From positions 1 through 38,103 of IMG/VR virus record IMGVR_UViG_3300001242_000057: a stretch of DNA of 38,103 nucleotides; one strand, 5' to 3'. The notes below the pieces were generated by a model that was not told the origin of the DNA, made no database searches, and was given only the letters and a program-made list of their open reading frames with translations. This document shows, one piece after another, positions 1 to 6,781 of the stretch. This DNA is from a virus. Positions within the stretch are counted from its first letter, which is position 1. The number at the start of each line of letters is the position of its first letter. The position numbers and the translations under genes are program-made.

Positions 1-42
1 AATATAAACTAAGAAATACAAGGGATTAAAAGTAGAATTCTC

Positions 43-73
43 TTGACAAACAGTATTTTTTGTTGTATATTTG
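43..73 (+). promoter_or_regulatory. Bacteroidota-type promoter P1
   Basis: TTGAC at 43-47 and TATATTTG at 66-73 match the Bacteroidota primary-sigma consensus (TTG near -33, TAnnTTTG near -7). Twenty bases lie between the TTG and the -7 element, the same spacing as the other two promoters in this window. The transcript would begin near 80 and first meet the small ORF at 99. Nothing coding is visible in 1-42. The sequence match is direct; activity is inferred. Confidence 0.8.
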
Positions 74-98
74 TAGTGGTTAAAATAAGGAATATTTG

Positions 99-197
99 AT
101 GCGTTTAAATAAACTTGTAATCTGGTTACTAGAAGTGCTTTTAATAGCTTCAATTGTAGCTGGAGAAATGTTCCTCATAAATTGGTTATTTTTATGA
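99..197 (+). CDS. 32-residue single-pass membrane peptide
   Basis: An ATG at 99 opens 32 codons ending at TGA 195-197. The peptide starts MRLNKLVIWLLEVLL and is almost entirely hydrophobic after a short basic N-terminus, as expected for one membrane-spanning helix. It is the first ORF after promoter P1, has an AAGG at 87-90 eight bases before the ATG, and its stop overlaps the next start in an ATGA junction, which indicates translational coupling. I recognise no family. It could be a membrane-active phage peptide or only a leader peptide. The ORF and its couplings are directly visible; function is unknown. Confidence 0.6.
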   Translation: MRLNKLVIWLLEVLLIASIVAGEMFLINWLFL

Positions 198-490
198 AGA
201 AACTAGAGGTTCCAGAAGATGATTTGTATACTCTTGAAAAGAAGAGCAAGGGTGAGGTGGATGATCTAATAGAGGCTCTTATTGATTTAAGAACCTCTAT
301 TAACTCTAAAGAGCACCAACGATCATTAGACAGACTCATCAAAATAGAGGATGCGTTAAAGCATTTGAAAGAGGCCAGACGGCTGATAAGAGTGGCTCTC
401 AAGTCACAGAATGTTAGGTATTTAAAAGAAGTAGCAATTGATATTAATACAGAGTTGGATGAAGGTCGATATATTATAGAACAATTATAG
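194..490 (+). CDS. hypothetical helical protein, 98 aa
   Basis: The ATG at 194 is preferred because it overlaps the upstream stop (ATGA); an in-frame TTG at 182 would begin inside the upstream ORF. The 98-residue product is highly charged and predicted almost all-helical, with heptad-like spacing of Leu and Ile through EVDDLIEALIDL and LDRLIKIEDALKHLKEARRL. It looks like a small coiled-coil or helical-bundle protein. It has no cysteines, signal peptide or membrane segment. It is second in the P1 operon, eight bases before the next gene. I do not recognise the family. Confidence 0.7.
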   Translation: MKKLEVPEDDLYTLEKKSKGEVDDLIEALIDLRTSINSKEHQRSLDRLIKIEDALKHLKEARRLIRVALKSQNVRYLKEVAIDINTELDEGRYIIEQL

Positions 491-497
491 AGGAAAT

Positions 498-797
498 ATG
501 ATATTAACAAATGAAGAGACAAGAGAAAAATATGGTTATATTATAAATGACTCTGCCCCAAATAAAGAGTTGTTAGGTGTAGCCGCATTATACTCTGCCA
601 AGCTAGGAGAGCTAGCTGAAAAGATATTTACTGGAACTGCCTCTAAGGGTGGTTTCTCTTGGAAGTACCCCAAGAATTTTAAAGAAAGAAATGATTTTAT
701 AACATCTGCTAAGATTTTGAAAAGCAGAATATTAGGTAAGTTCGAAGATGTTAGCCCCAGAGAAATGGATAATATATTTAGAACATATGCACCATAA
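498..797 (+). CDS. hypothetical protein, 99 aa
   Basis: ATG at 498 is preceded by AGGA at 491-494. The 99-residue product begins MILTNEETREKYGYI and has a predicted helical middle (LLGVAALYSAKLGELAEKIF), a Gly/Ser/Trp loop and a Lys-rich C-terminal half. No motif or family is recognised. Its TAA stop (795-797) lies inside the Shine-Dalgarno of the next gene, so it is transcribed and probably translated with its neighbours upstream of the packaging genes. A non-structural accessory role is only a guess from position. Confidence 0.7.
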   Translation: MILTNEETREKYGYIINDSAPNKELLGVAALYSAKLGELAEKIFTGTASKGGFSWKYPKNFKERNDFITSAKILKSRILGKFEDVSPREMDNIFRTYAP

Positions 798-806
798 GGA
801 GGGCTT

Positions 807-1067
807 GTGAAAACGAAAATATGGACTTTCCCAATAGTTTATGATAAAGATGACAATTATCGGGCTTATCGTTTAGGCATGGTAGTCCCCATTAAAAACC
901 ATAACCACAGGGATAGACACTATAGAATTCATGAAGCTTTTGATAATTTGCTAGAAGAAGAAAAAGAATATATTTTAGAACGCTATAATGAGCTGCAGCA
1001 CGGCATTAACAAAATTTACGATATAGTGTCAGAGGTTGGAGAAATAGAAATCGAGGAATTCACATGA
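807..1067 (+). CDS. hypothetical protein, 86 aa (GTG start)
   Basis: GTG at 807 follows a strong AAGGAGGG Shine-Dalgarno (796-803) that overlaps the previous stop, which fixes the start. The 86-residue product has a beta-like N-terminal half rich in aromatic, Arg and His residues (IWTFPIVYDKDDNYRAYRLG, NHNHRDRHYRIHE) and an acidic helical C-terminal half (LEEEKEYILERYNEL). I recognise no family. The stop overlaps the next start (ATGA at 1064-1067). The full-consensus ribosome-binding site suggests high expression, but the role is unknown. Confidence 0.7.
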   Translation: MKTKIWTFPIVYDKDDNYRAYRLGMVVPIKNHNHRDRHYRIHEAFDNLLEEEKEYILERYNELQHGINKIYDIVSEVGEIEIEEFT

Positions 1068-1261
1068 GAAAAATACAGTTAAAGAATAACATGTCTTTAC
1101 TACTCTGTTCTTTAGACGAGTTTGCGCATTCTCAGGATGATATAACACCTGAATCAATATTATTTTGTGATAAGGTGGATAATACAGAAATAGTAATTAC
1201 AATAATAGACGATGAGGCTAACAAGAGTAATGAAGAAGATATATTTGGCGAGCCCTTATAG
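1064..1261 (+). CDS. hypothetical acidic protein, 65 aa
   Basis: ATG at 1064 overlaps the upstream TGA stop (ATGA), typical of coupled genes. The 65-residue product begins MRKIQLKNNMSLLLCSLDEF and is strongly acidic towards its C-terminus (DDEANKSNEEDIFGEPL). No domain is recognised. Its last 30-50 bases overlap the start of the DUF1937-like gene in another frame, so one of the two may use a different boundary. The moderate confidence reflects small size and overlap. Confidence 0.55.
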   Translation: MRKIQLKNNMSLLLCSLDEFAHSQDDITPESILFCDKVDNTEIVITIIDDEANKSNEEDIFGEPL

Positions 1262-1601
1262 TCATCCAGACATAGGTATAAAGATAGGAAGATTCAGGCG
1301 AATAGCGGAGATACAAGCAGATTTAATGAGAAAGAACCCAAAAGACTTGTTCTTCTCGCCAATTGTCGCTAGTCACCCCGTAGCTTTATACGGTAAGCTA
1401 GAAGGCTCTTGGGATTACTGGAAACGTATTGATTTAGAGTTTATTAATTTCTGCTCTGAGGTTTGGGTGGTTATGTTAGATGGATGGAAAGAATCTAAGG
1501 GTGTACAAGAAGAAATTAGATATGCGTTAGATAGTGGCATGACAGTGAGGTTTTATCAAGCAGATTTAGATACGTTTATAGAGTATGATGAATATGAATA
1601 A
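1230..1601 (+). CDS. DUF1937 protein, nucleoside deoxyribosyltransferase-like fold
   Basis: The product begins MKKIYLASPYSHPD, the signature opening of DUF1937 proteins (distant relatives of nucleoside 2-deoxyribosyltransferases), with the LASPYS loop where related enzymes bind nucleotide. The C-terminal segment VMLDGWKESKGVQEEIRYAL followed by DSGMTVRFY matches the family pattern of substrate-loop Asp, a Glu near a helix start, then a strand after Gly-Met. The protein is 123 residues from ATG 1230; an in-frame ATG at 1212 would add six residues and deepen the overlap with the previous gene. Family placement is fairly secure. Activity (base exchange or nucleotide binding) is inferred and unproven for DUF1937. 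Confidence 0.75.
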   Translation: MKKIYLASPYSHPDIGIKIGRFRRIAEIQADLMRKNPKDLFFSPIVASHPVALYGKLEGSWDYWKRIDLEFINFCSEVWVVMLDGWKESKGVQEEIRYALDSGMTVRFYQADLDTFIEYDEYE

Positions 1602-1613
1602 TATGAAAGAATT

Positions 1614-2438
1614 ATGGACGTTATAAAGAAAAGACGTAAGGGTAAGAGAGAGCAATATAAAGTTTATCATAAGTTAGAAGCTGATGAGCTTCAAATCCAG
1701 TACAAGCACTGGCAAGAATTTGACACAATCAAAGAAGGAGATTGGGTTCTAACGGATGATGATTATATATGTGAAGTTATACAGATACGCTCTTACAAAA
1801 ACAAGAAAGCACAAGTGAATAGAGAGTATGTTTATTCAATAGGCAGAATGTGGGAAAGCAAAACAAACAAGCTTGAATATTTGCCTAGGAAAGAATTGCA
1901 TAACTTCTCTACGGTTAAACCTCAATCTCATGTAGAAAGAGAGTTGAAGACGAGACGAGCAAAAGATACTATTATGGCTTATACTCAAATGATGTTAAGC
2001 GGTAAGGTAAACTACGAAATGCTTGGGAATATATATCGTCCTGACCAGTTAGTCCCAGAGGCTACGGTTAGAAGATTTTTAAGACAAGACAAAGTGAGAG
2101 AACAAGTGGCAGAAGAACTAGAAAAGATTTTAGTAGATAATGGAGTTACAAAAGAATTTGCAGTTAAATTAATATTGGAAGCTATAGATGCTGCAAGAAT
2201 TAAGGGTAGCTCTGGAGATTTATTGAAGTGTTCTCAAGAGATTCAAGAGTTGTTGGGAATGAAGAAAGATAAGAAGATGATTAAAACAACTGAAACTCAA
2301 GAGATAGAAGGAGCCGCTAGCTTCTTTGGGTTAATAGACTCAGAGAGCGAGCGTAATGAAAAAGTAAAAGCCAAGAGGCAATTACAACATGAAATAGAAG
2401 TGGAGGATTTTAATGACATCAGTCTCGGACAAGATTAA
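1614..2438 (+). CDS. probable terminase small subunit
   Basis: The 274-residue protein has a basic N-terminus, a beta-rich segment around 35-100 (EFDTIKEGDWVLTDDDYICE) and a helical region around 137-216 containing PEATVRRFL, KVREQVAEELEKILVDNG and LKCSQEIQELLGM. That last pattern (DNA-binding-type turn, VR..V..EL..IL...G, then a LL-G-M helix) is common in phage small terminase subunits, which recognise packaging DNA and regulate the motor. It lies about 2.3 kb upstream of the large terminase in the same operon, with small genes between. The acidic C-terminal tail overlaps the next gene. Function is inferred from pattern and location, so moderately sure. Confidence 0.6.
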   Translation: MDVIKKRRKGKREQYKVYHKLEADELQIQYKHWQEFDTIKEGDWVLTDDDYICEVIQIRSYKNKKAQVNREYVYSIGRMWESKTNKLEYLPRKELHNFSTVKPQSHVERELKTRRAKDTIMAYTQMMLSGKVNYEMLGNIYRPDQLVPEATVRRFLRQDKVREQVAEELEKILVDNGVTKEFAVKLILEAIDAARIKGSSGDLLKCSQEIQELLGMKKDKKMIKTTETQEIEGAASFFGLIDSESERNEKVKAKRQLQHEIEVEDFNDISLGQD

Positions 2439-2631
2439 AGAGTCGATAGAGGTACTGGAAAAAACAAACTTGAATGTAGTCACAGATATTTTGGCTTTGG
2501 CTGCATTGCATTATTTGCTGGGTCAATATACGAAACCCGCAGAGGAAGTGGCAGAAGCAGACTTCTCAGAGCTAACAAAGGAGGCAGAGGCTTCCGTAGA
2601 TTCCCTTAAACAAACAAGAGGTAAGAAATAA
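2413..2631 (+). CDS. hypothetical protein, 72 aa
   Basis: ATG at 2413 follows a good GGAGG at 2402-2406 and overlaps the end of the preceding gene by 26 bases. The product has a helical N-terminal half with a hydrophobic stretch (VVTDILALAALHYLLGQY) and an acidic, Ala/Glu-rich tail ending in KQTRGKK. The hydrophobic stretch is too short and mixed to call a membrane segment with confidence. No family is recognised. The stop overlaps the next start as TAATG. Confidence 0.65.
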   Translation: MTSVSDKIKESIEVLEKTNLNVVTDILALAALHYLLGQYTKPAEEVAEADFSELTKEAEASVDSLKQTRGKK

Positions 2632-2861
2632 TGACGTGTGCAGTTGAATATTCTAATAAGGATTTAAAAACAACGATATTATCTAAGGTTAGTTCTGCTA
2701 ACAGAGCAGACGGTTGGTTGTCTGTAGTACATGCGAATGGCAGAACAGATATCCCTGAACATTTGATTAAATCTGTTAATCTTGTATATGATCAAGAAGA
2801 TATAGATGAATACAAAAAGAATGCGGAGAAATCAGGAAATGAAGATCAGGAGAACGGCTAG
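2631..2861 (+). CDS. hypothetical protein, 76 aa
   Basis: ATG at 2631 shares one base with the previous TAA (TAATG), so translation is probably coupled. The 76-residue product starts MTCAVEYSNKDLKTTIL, has a short beta-like core (ADGWLSVVHANGRTDIPEHL) and a very acidic and Lys-rich tail (EDIDEYKKNAEKSGNEDQEN). I recognise no domain. Its 3' end overlaps the next gene by up to 56 bases depending on that gene's start. Nothing beyond its place in the packaging operon indicates function. Confidence 0.6.
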   Translation: MTCAVEYSNKDLKTTILSKVSSANRADGWLSVVHANGRTDIPEHLIKSVNLVYDQEDIDEYKKNAEKSGNEDQENG

Positions 2862-3315
2862 GTATCATTTTGTAGAATTTGAACCACCTGATTGGAGAAA
2901 TGGCTTGGCCCCCAAGATAATTGAGGGGCTTAAGCTTATCCATTACAGGGAACGCAAATATGACCCAGGCACAAAAGAATGGTCGTTTACGCCAACCACC
3001 CACAATATAGATTTAATGAATAGGGCTTGGAAAGCATATAAAGAAAACAAGCCCATAGAGTTGGATGAAGATAAAACAAAGGTACTTATGGAAGCATGGA
3101 TGAATACTTTTAAAGCTTGTACCAACGAAGAGTTTGATTTAGAAATGAAGCAGGTAAGAGCTATGGAAAAAGACCCTGAATGGTCTGATGGATTCAAAGT
3201 GGAACCAGATCAATTATTTGGTATTGACCCAGTTGAATTTAGACAGACATTAATGGAAGAAGGGGTAGTAGGAATAACAAAACGTTTTACTTTAACTAGG
3301 AGAAATTATGAGTAA
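2806..3315 (+). CDS. hypothetical protein, 157-169 aa
   Basis: Two in-frame starts are plausible: ATG 2806 (169 aa) and ATG 2839 (157 aa, MKIRRTARYHFVEFEPPDW), the latter having GGAG at 2825-2828 at better spacing. The N-terminal part (IIEGLKLIHYRERKYDPGTK followed by EWSFTP) resembles the short strand-helix-strand 'R.YD...K.W' module found before some helicase-type domains, but no helicase follows. The C-terminal two-thirds is helical and charged. It sits directly before the exonuclease gene and overlaps it by 8 bases, so a link to DNA metabolism is possible. I would not assign a function. Confidence 0.65.
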   Translation: MNTKRMRRNQEMKIRRTARYHFVEFEPPDWRNGLAPKIIEGLKLIHYRERKYDPGTKEWSFTPTTHNIDLMNRAWKAYKENKPIELDEDKTKVLMEAWMNTFKACTNEEFDLEMKQVRAMEKDPEWSDGFKVEPDQLFGIDPVEFRQTLMEEGVVGITKRFTLTRRNYE

Positions 3316-4240
3316 TAATTGTCCGTATTGTGGCTCTAAGTCTCATAGAGCTAAGAAAGTTAATAACAATAAGGTACAGAGGAAATGTCAAAATGATAAA
3401 TGCGGACGATATTTTACTACGATAGATGAAGGTTTAAGACCTGAGATAAAGGCAAAGTTGCCGAAAATATTAATCTTTGACATAGAGACAGCACCATTAA
3501 GAGCATTCGTTTTCCAAATGAGTGTATGGGGAGGTAATGTAAGAGATGACCAAGTTATCACAGAATGGTTTATGCTCACATGGTCAGCCAAATGGTTATT
3601 TGATGATAAGGTTTATTCCGCTAAATTGACGGGAGAAGAGGCTAGAGTTGAAGACGATAGTAGGATAACAAAGAGTTTGTGGAATCTGATTAACGAAGCA
3701 GACATAATTGTGGCTCACAATGGTGGACGTTTTGATGTCCCTAATATAAATACTAGATTTTTAATGAATGGACTTCCTCCATGCGCTCCGTATCAACAGA
3801 TAGATACAAAGAAGATAGCCTCTAAGCAATTTGGGTTTACACATAACAGTTTAAATGGATTGGCTAAAATCTTTAATCTACCTCAAAAACTAGACACAGA
3901 TTTTGAATTATGGAAGAGATGTTTAAATGGAGAGAAAAAAGCGTTATTAGAAATGGAAACATATAACAAACAAGATGTTGAGATTCTAGAAGAGGTTTAT
4001 TTAAGATTAAGACCTTGGGTTAAAAGTCATCCAAACGTTGCTTTATATGTCGAAGCAGATAGACCAATATGTACGCATTGTGGTAGCGATGATTTAACGC
4101 CAGTCAACAAAGATTATCATACGATGACTGGAAGATACGCAACTCATAGATGTGGTAATTGTGGGACAATCGTAAGAGAACGTAAGACGCAATACCCTAA
4201 AGACAAAAGTAAAGCATTATTATCAAGTTTAGCGAGGTAA
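3308..4240 (+). CDS. DEDDy 3'-5' exonuclease with two zinc ribbons
   Basis: This 310-residue protein has an RNase H-like DnaQ/DEDD exonuclease core: motif I LIFDIETAPL (D58, E60), motif II VAHNGGRFDVPNINTRF (D143), and motif III YNKQDVEIL with Tyr219 and Asp223, the DEDDy arrangement. The core is bracketed by zinc ribbons: N-terminal C5-x2-C8 with C27 and C32, and C-terminal C255-x2-C258 with C282-x2-C285. Such enzymes remove nucleotides from 3' ends. The flanking ribbons probably bind DNA or a partner. It lies between packaging genes and overlaps the previous gene by 8 bases. The fold is secure; the substrate and the role in packaging, recombination or repair are inferred. Confidence 0.87.
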   Translation: MSNNCPYCGSKSHRAKKVNNNKVQRKCQNDKCGRYFTTIDEGLRPEIKAKLPKILIFDIETAPLRAFVFQMSVWGGNVRDDQVITEWFMLTWSAKWLFDDKVYSAKLTGEEARVEDDSRITKSLWNLINEADIIVAHNGGRFDVPNINTRFLMNGLPPCAPYQQIDTKKIASKQFGFTHNSLNGLAKIFNLPQKLDTDFELWKRCLNGEKKALLEMETYNKQDVEILEEVYLRLRPWVKSHPNVALYVEADRPICTHCGSDDLTPVNKDYHTMTGRYATHRCGNCGTIVRERKTQYPKDKSKALLSSLAR

Positions 4241-4241
4241 A

Positions 4242-4556
4242 ATGGATCGTCAGTTTGATAGAAAATTTGACCAGGGTAAGTTAAGGCATGATTTAGTTAT
4301 GCCAGAGGTAATTAACGAGTTAGCAAAAGTAATGACATATGGGGCTGAGAAATACAGCCCTAACTCGTGGCAGTTAGTAGATGATGCAGAGAATAGATAT
4401 TATGCAGCTTTACTTCGACATATATACGCCTATAGGCTTAAAGAAAAGGAAGACCCAGAATCTGGCATAAATCATCTATCACATGCAATGGCTAATTTAC
4501 AATTTTTATTATATTTCCAAAACAAAGGAAACGAAGATGCCCCTATATCAATTTAA
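4242..4556 (+). CDS. MazG-like dATP/dGTP pyrophosphohydrolase family protein
   Basis: The 104-residue all-helical protein matches the phage dATP/dGTP diphosphohydrolase family (DUF5664-like): D-x-V-M-P-E near 17-22, YGAEKY at 33-38, the LLRHIYAY segment (R59, H60), then DPESGINHLSHAMANL at 71-86. The acidic and His residues in these helices bind metal and phosphates in MazG-type enzymes, which hydrolyse dNTPs to dNMP and pyrophosphate. In phages this can adjust nucleotide pools or support modified bases. No base-modification gene is visible here. The family match is strong from motifs; the actual nucleotide preference is unknown. Its 3' end overlaps the next gene by 20 bases. Confidence 0.8.
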   Translation: MDRQFDRKFDQGKLRHDLVMPEVINELAKVMTYGAEKYSPNSWQLVDDAENRYYAALLRHIYAYRLKEKEDPESGINHLSHAMANLQFLLYFQNKGNEDAPISI

Positions 4557-4731
4557 ATGTGGTTCTTGTGGCTATGACTTTGAAGAGGTTCTAAGCTTTA
4601 AAGAACATGACACATTCAAAAAAGAAGGTAAACTCTGTCCCAATTGTGGTAAATTAAATGTTAAGCAAAGAATGTCTAACCCAGTATTTAACACACATGG
4701 ACGAGGATTTGAAAAAACTGGAAGAGTATAA
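4537..4731 (+). CDS. FmdB-type zinc ribbon protein, 64 aa
   Basis: The true start is ATG 4537 (MPLYQFKCGSCGYDFEE), preceded by AAAGGAA at 4525-4531; a longer in-frame opening further upstream would lie inside the previous gene. The PLYQFKCGSCGYDFEE opening and the later CPNCGK pair give a four-cysteine zinc ribbon of the FmdB/CxxC_CxxC type. The length of 64 residues is typical of the family. The role is unknown; such proteins are presumed regulatory or nucleic-acid binding. It abuts the large terminase gene in a TAATG overlap and could assist the packaging machinery, which is inference from position only. Confidence 0.8.
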   Translation: MPLYQFKCGSCGYDFEEVLSFKEHDTFKKEGKLCPNCGKLNVKQRMSNPVFNTHGRGFEKTGRV

Positions 4732-6293
4732 TGGATAGATTAGCACGTATTCAAGAACTAATACAAATAGCAAAAGAAAAGTTAAGGCGGGACGTACTCC
4801 TCATGGGCAAGGTGGTATCTCCCGCTACTTGCGTTGTACAGACCCCCGATTTCCATCATGAAATCTCTGAATTATGGCACGCCGATGAACAGAGAGTTAA
4901 TATTATAGCTCCTCGTGGTCATGGAAAATCTTCTCTTATTAAGTTTATGATTCTCCATCACCTTATGTTCCACCCATCTAAAACCAAAGTAATCGTAATT
5001 GTTTCTAAGAATCAAGGTCATGCCAAAAAGATTCTTGATGACATTAAAACAATTCTAGAATACTCATCCAACTTTAAAAGGATATTTGGTTATTGGGGGA
5101 AAGAGGTCTCAGAGAGATGGTCTGATGAGGAAGTGGTGCTAAAGGACGGATCGCTACTCACTTGCAAGGGTGCAGACATGCAGATTGTGGGATTAAACTG
5201 GAGAAGCCAGAGACCTACCTTTGTTATCTATGATGATCCTCAAGATCACAAAAATACCTTAAACCAAGAACAAATGGAAAAAACATTAAAGACTCTTATG
5301 AAAGACGTAGAGCCTGGTGTCGATCCTAAACATGGTAAGATATGGTTAATTGGTACTCCACAAAGAGAGGGGTGTCTTGTCCTGAAAGTAAAAGAAATGC
5401 CAGGATGGAAAACCCTGCATTACGATGCTATAGTAGATGAAGACAAGAAAAAGGTACTATGGCCTGAATGGATTAGTTACCAAGCATTAATGGATAAATT
5501 AGAATCCTTTAAAGCCATCAATAGAGTTTCTATATTCTACTCTGAGTATAGATGTCAAATTATAGGTGATGAAGATCAATTATTTCTTCCTAAAGATTTT
5601 AGATACTGGGATGGAGAATTCCGTTTAGACAGCCGTAAGAAAGCTTATATAAAACTCACAGAGGTGGGTACAAACGAAAAAGATGGTCTAGATTGGATTA
5701 GGACATACAAAAAGGTAGATAGTCCCATCTGGAAGCCCGTAAACCTTTTTATGGGGGTTGACCCTGCGAGTAGCGTAAGCAACACGGCGGATTATTCTGC
5801 GATTATGGTTATAGCGGTAGACAAGGATAAAAACCTATATGTTCTAGATTTGTTTAGAAAACGAGTAAAACCAATGGAATTAGCTAGAACTATTATGGCG
5901 AAGTATAAACAATATTATCCAATGAAGACAAACATAGAAACTACAGGTTATCAAGAAATGTTGAGGGATTATTTGAAAAATGAATCAGATGTTTATATCC
6001 CAGGGTTAGAAGTTAAAAATCAACCAAGAAATGCAAAATCAAGACGTATTGAAACGTTGCAGCCATTCTTCTATAATAAACAGGTTTATTTCAAGAAAGA
6101 GATGATAAATTTAGAAGCATTGGAATCAGAACTGCAATTATATCCTAGAGTTCAAAATGATGATACTCTAGATGCGATGTTTTATGCAAAGAAAAATATA
6201 TATATACCATACCACACAGTTGAAGATATGGATAAACCTTCTGGTGGTTTTAAGTCACGATTCAGAAGCATAGGCGATTGGATGACGGCGTAG
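4731..6293 (+). CDS. terL: terminase large subunit (DNA packaging motor)
   Basis: The 520-residue protein has the two-domain architecture of large terminases. The ATPase has Walker A PRGHGKSSL (61-69), Walker B VIYDDP (165-170) and the coupling segment WLIGTPQREG (205-214). The RNase H-like nuclease has acidic residues at GVDPAS (D344), NIETTGYQE (E403) and DDTLDAMFY (D478, D481). It translocates DNA into the prohead at the portal and cuts it at the end of packaging. The start overlaps the previous stop (TAATG). Length is normal and all key residues are present. It belongs with the portal gene 490 bases downstream, although a separate promoter lies between them. Confidence 0.95.
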   Translation: MDRLARIQELIQIAKEKLRRDVLLMGKVVSPATCVVQTPDFHHEISELWHADEQRVNIIAPRGHGKSSLIKFMILHHLMFHPSKTKVIVIVSKNQGHAKKILDDIKTILEYSSNFKRIFGYWGKEVSERWSDEEVVLKDGSLLTCKGADMQIVGLNWRSQRPTFVIYDDPQDHKNTLNQEQMEKTLKTLMKDVEPGVDPKHGKIWLIGTPQREGCLVLKVKEMPGWKTLHYDAIVDEDKKKVLWPEWISYQALMDKLESFKAINRVSIFYSEYRCQIIGDEDQLFLPKDFRYWDGEFRLDSRKKAYIKLTEVGTNEKDGLDWIRTYKKVDSPIWKPVNLFMGVDPASSVSNTADYSAIMVIAVDKDKNLYVLDLFRKRVKPMELARTIMAKYKQYYPMKTNIETTGYQEMLRDYLKNESDVYIPGLEVKNQPRNAKSRRIETLQPFFYNKQVYFKKEMINLEALESELQLYPRVQNDDTLDAMFYAKKNIYIPYHTVEDMDKPSGGFKSRFRSIGDWMTA

Positions 6294-6334
6294 CCCAGCC
6301 CACCGCAGGTGCTAATAAACCCAAAAGGAGAAGC

Positions 6335-6535
6335 ATGGGGAACAGAGACTTCTTGTTAGCAATTAGCTCCCAATTCCGCTTAACACCAGTAGAAAATATA
6401 CCCGCTATTCACCGTATGGTTATAGAGAAAATGGCAGAGGGTTATGCTGCGGAGACAGAGAAAATGAGATTTCAACAAATCTTGTCAAGTAAAAAATGCA
6501 AAATTGCGAAAAAAAATTTTCAATATTTTTATTAG
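6335..6535 (+). CDS. hypothetical protein, 66 aa
   Basis: ATG at 6335 has an AAAAGGAG Shine-Dalgarno at 6323-6330, which decides the start; an upstream in-frame TTG at 6278 would overlap the terminase and lacks such a site. The 66-residue product is helical in the middle (IPAIHRMVIEKMAEGYAAET) and ends in a basic, aromatic tail (KKCKIAKKNFQYFY). No family is recognised. It is the last gene of the first operon. The tail is encoded by an A-rich run that continues into the noncoding gap, so the last residues may not be functional. Confidence 0.6.
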   Translation: MGNRDFLLAISSQFRLTPVENIPAIHRMVIEKMAEGYAAETEKMRFQQILSSKKCKIAKKNFQYFY

Positions 6536-6593
6536 CTTTTTGAATCATAATCGCAATATTTAAAGAAAAAGTAAAAATAATTAAAAAAAAGAC

Positions 6594-6624
6594 TTGACAA
6601 AATCGATTTAATTTTGTATCTTTG
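6594..6624 (+). promoter_or_regulatory. Bacteroidota-type promoter P2 for the virion operon
   Basis: TTGAC begins at 6594 and TATCTTTG occupies 6617-6624, a complete TAnnTTTG -7 element, with 20 bases between the TTG and the -7 element. It lies in the noncoding gap before the portal gene and is the best candidate for driving portal-to-tail expression. The AT-rich stretch 6536-6593 upstream contains no gene I can support and could act as an UP-like region. Confidence 0.85.
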
Positions 6625-6781
6625 CATATGGGGGTTTTATACACTAGTGTATAATTGAATATTTGATGGAGAGTTTAAAACCCAGTGTTGATAAAATATT
6701 CTTCTCCGTGGCGAGGAAAAGGGTTGCATGAGTTAAGGCAAGTTAGCTCAAATTTAATTTAAATATTTTATATGGAGTAAT
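6625..6781 (+). promoter_or_regulatory. structured leader upstream of the portal gene
   Basis: About 150 bases separate P2 from the portal ATG. Besides the palindrome, GGGTTTTA (6632-6639) can pair with TAAAACCC (6676-6683). GAGTTAA (6730-6736) can pair with TTAGCTC (6743-6749) across a 6-base loop with one G-U pair. A 21-codon ORF runs from ATG 6666 to TGA 6729-6731 without a Shine-Dalgarno. GGAG at 6774-6777 is the portal ribosome-binding site. No known riboswitch class is recognised; a regulatory leader is possible. Confidence 0.4.
6637..6654. promoter_or_regulatory. 18-bp perfect palindrome, candidate operator
   Basis: TTATACACTAGTGTATAA is an exact 18-base palindrome starting 12 bases after the -7 element of P2, so it covers roughly +5 to +23 of the transcript. 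That size, symmetry and position fit a dimeric repressor or activator site. As RNA it has no loop and would make a poor hairpin, so a DNA-level operator is favoured. No regulator gene is visible in the window. Confidence 0.55.

Noticed and set aside
4242-4556. Evidence for a modified-base (for example 2-aminoadenine) genome
   Set aside because: The MazG-like protein alone is not enough; no PurZ-like synthetase, HD-type dATPase or dedicated polymerase is present in the window.
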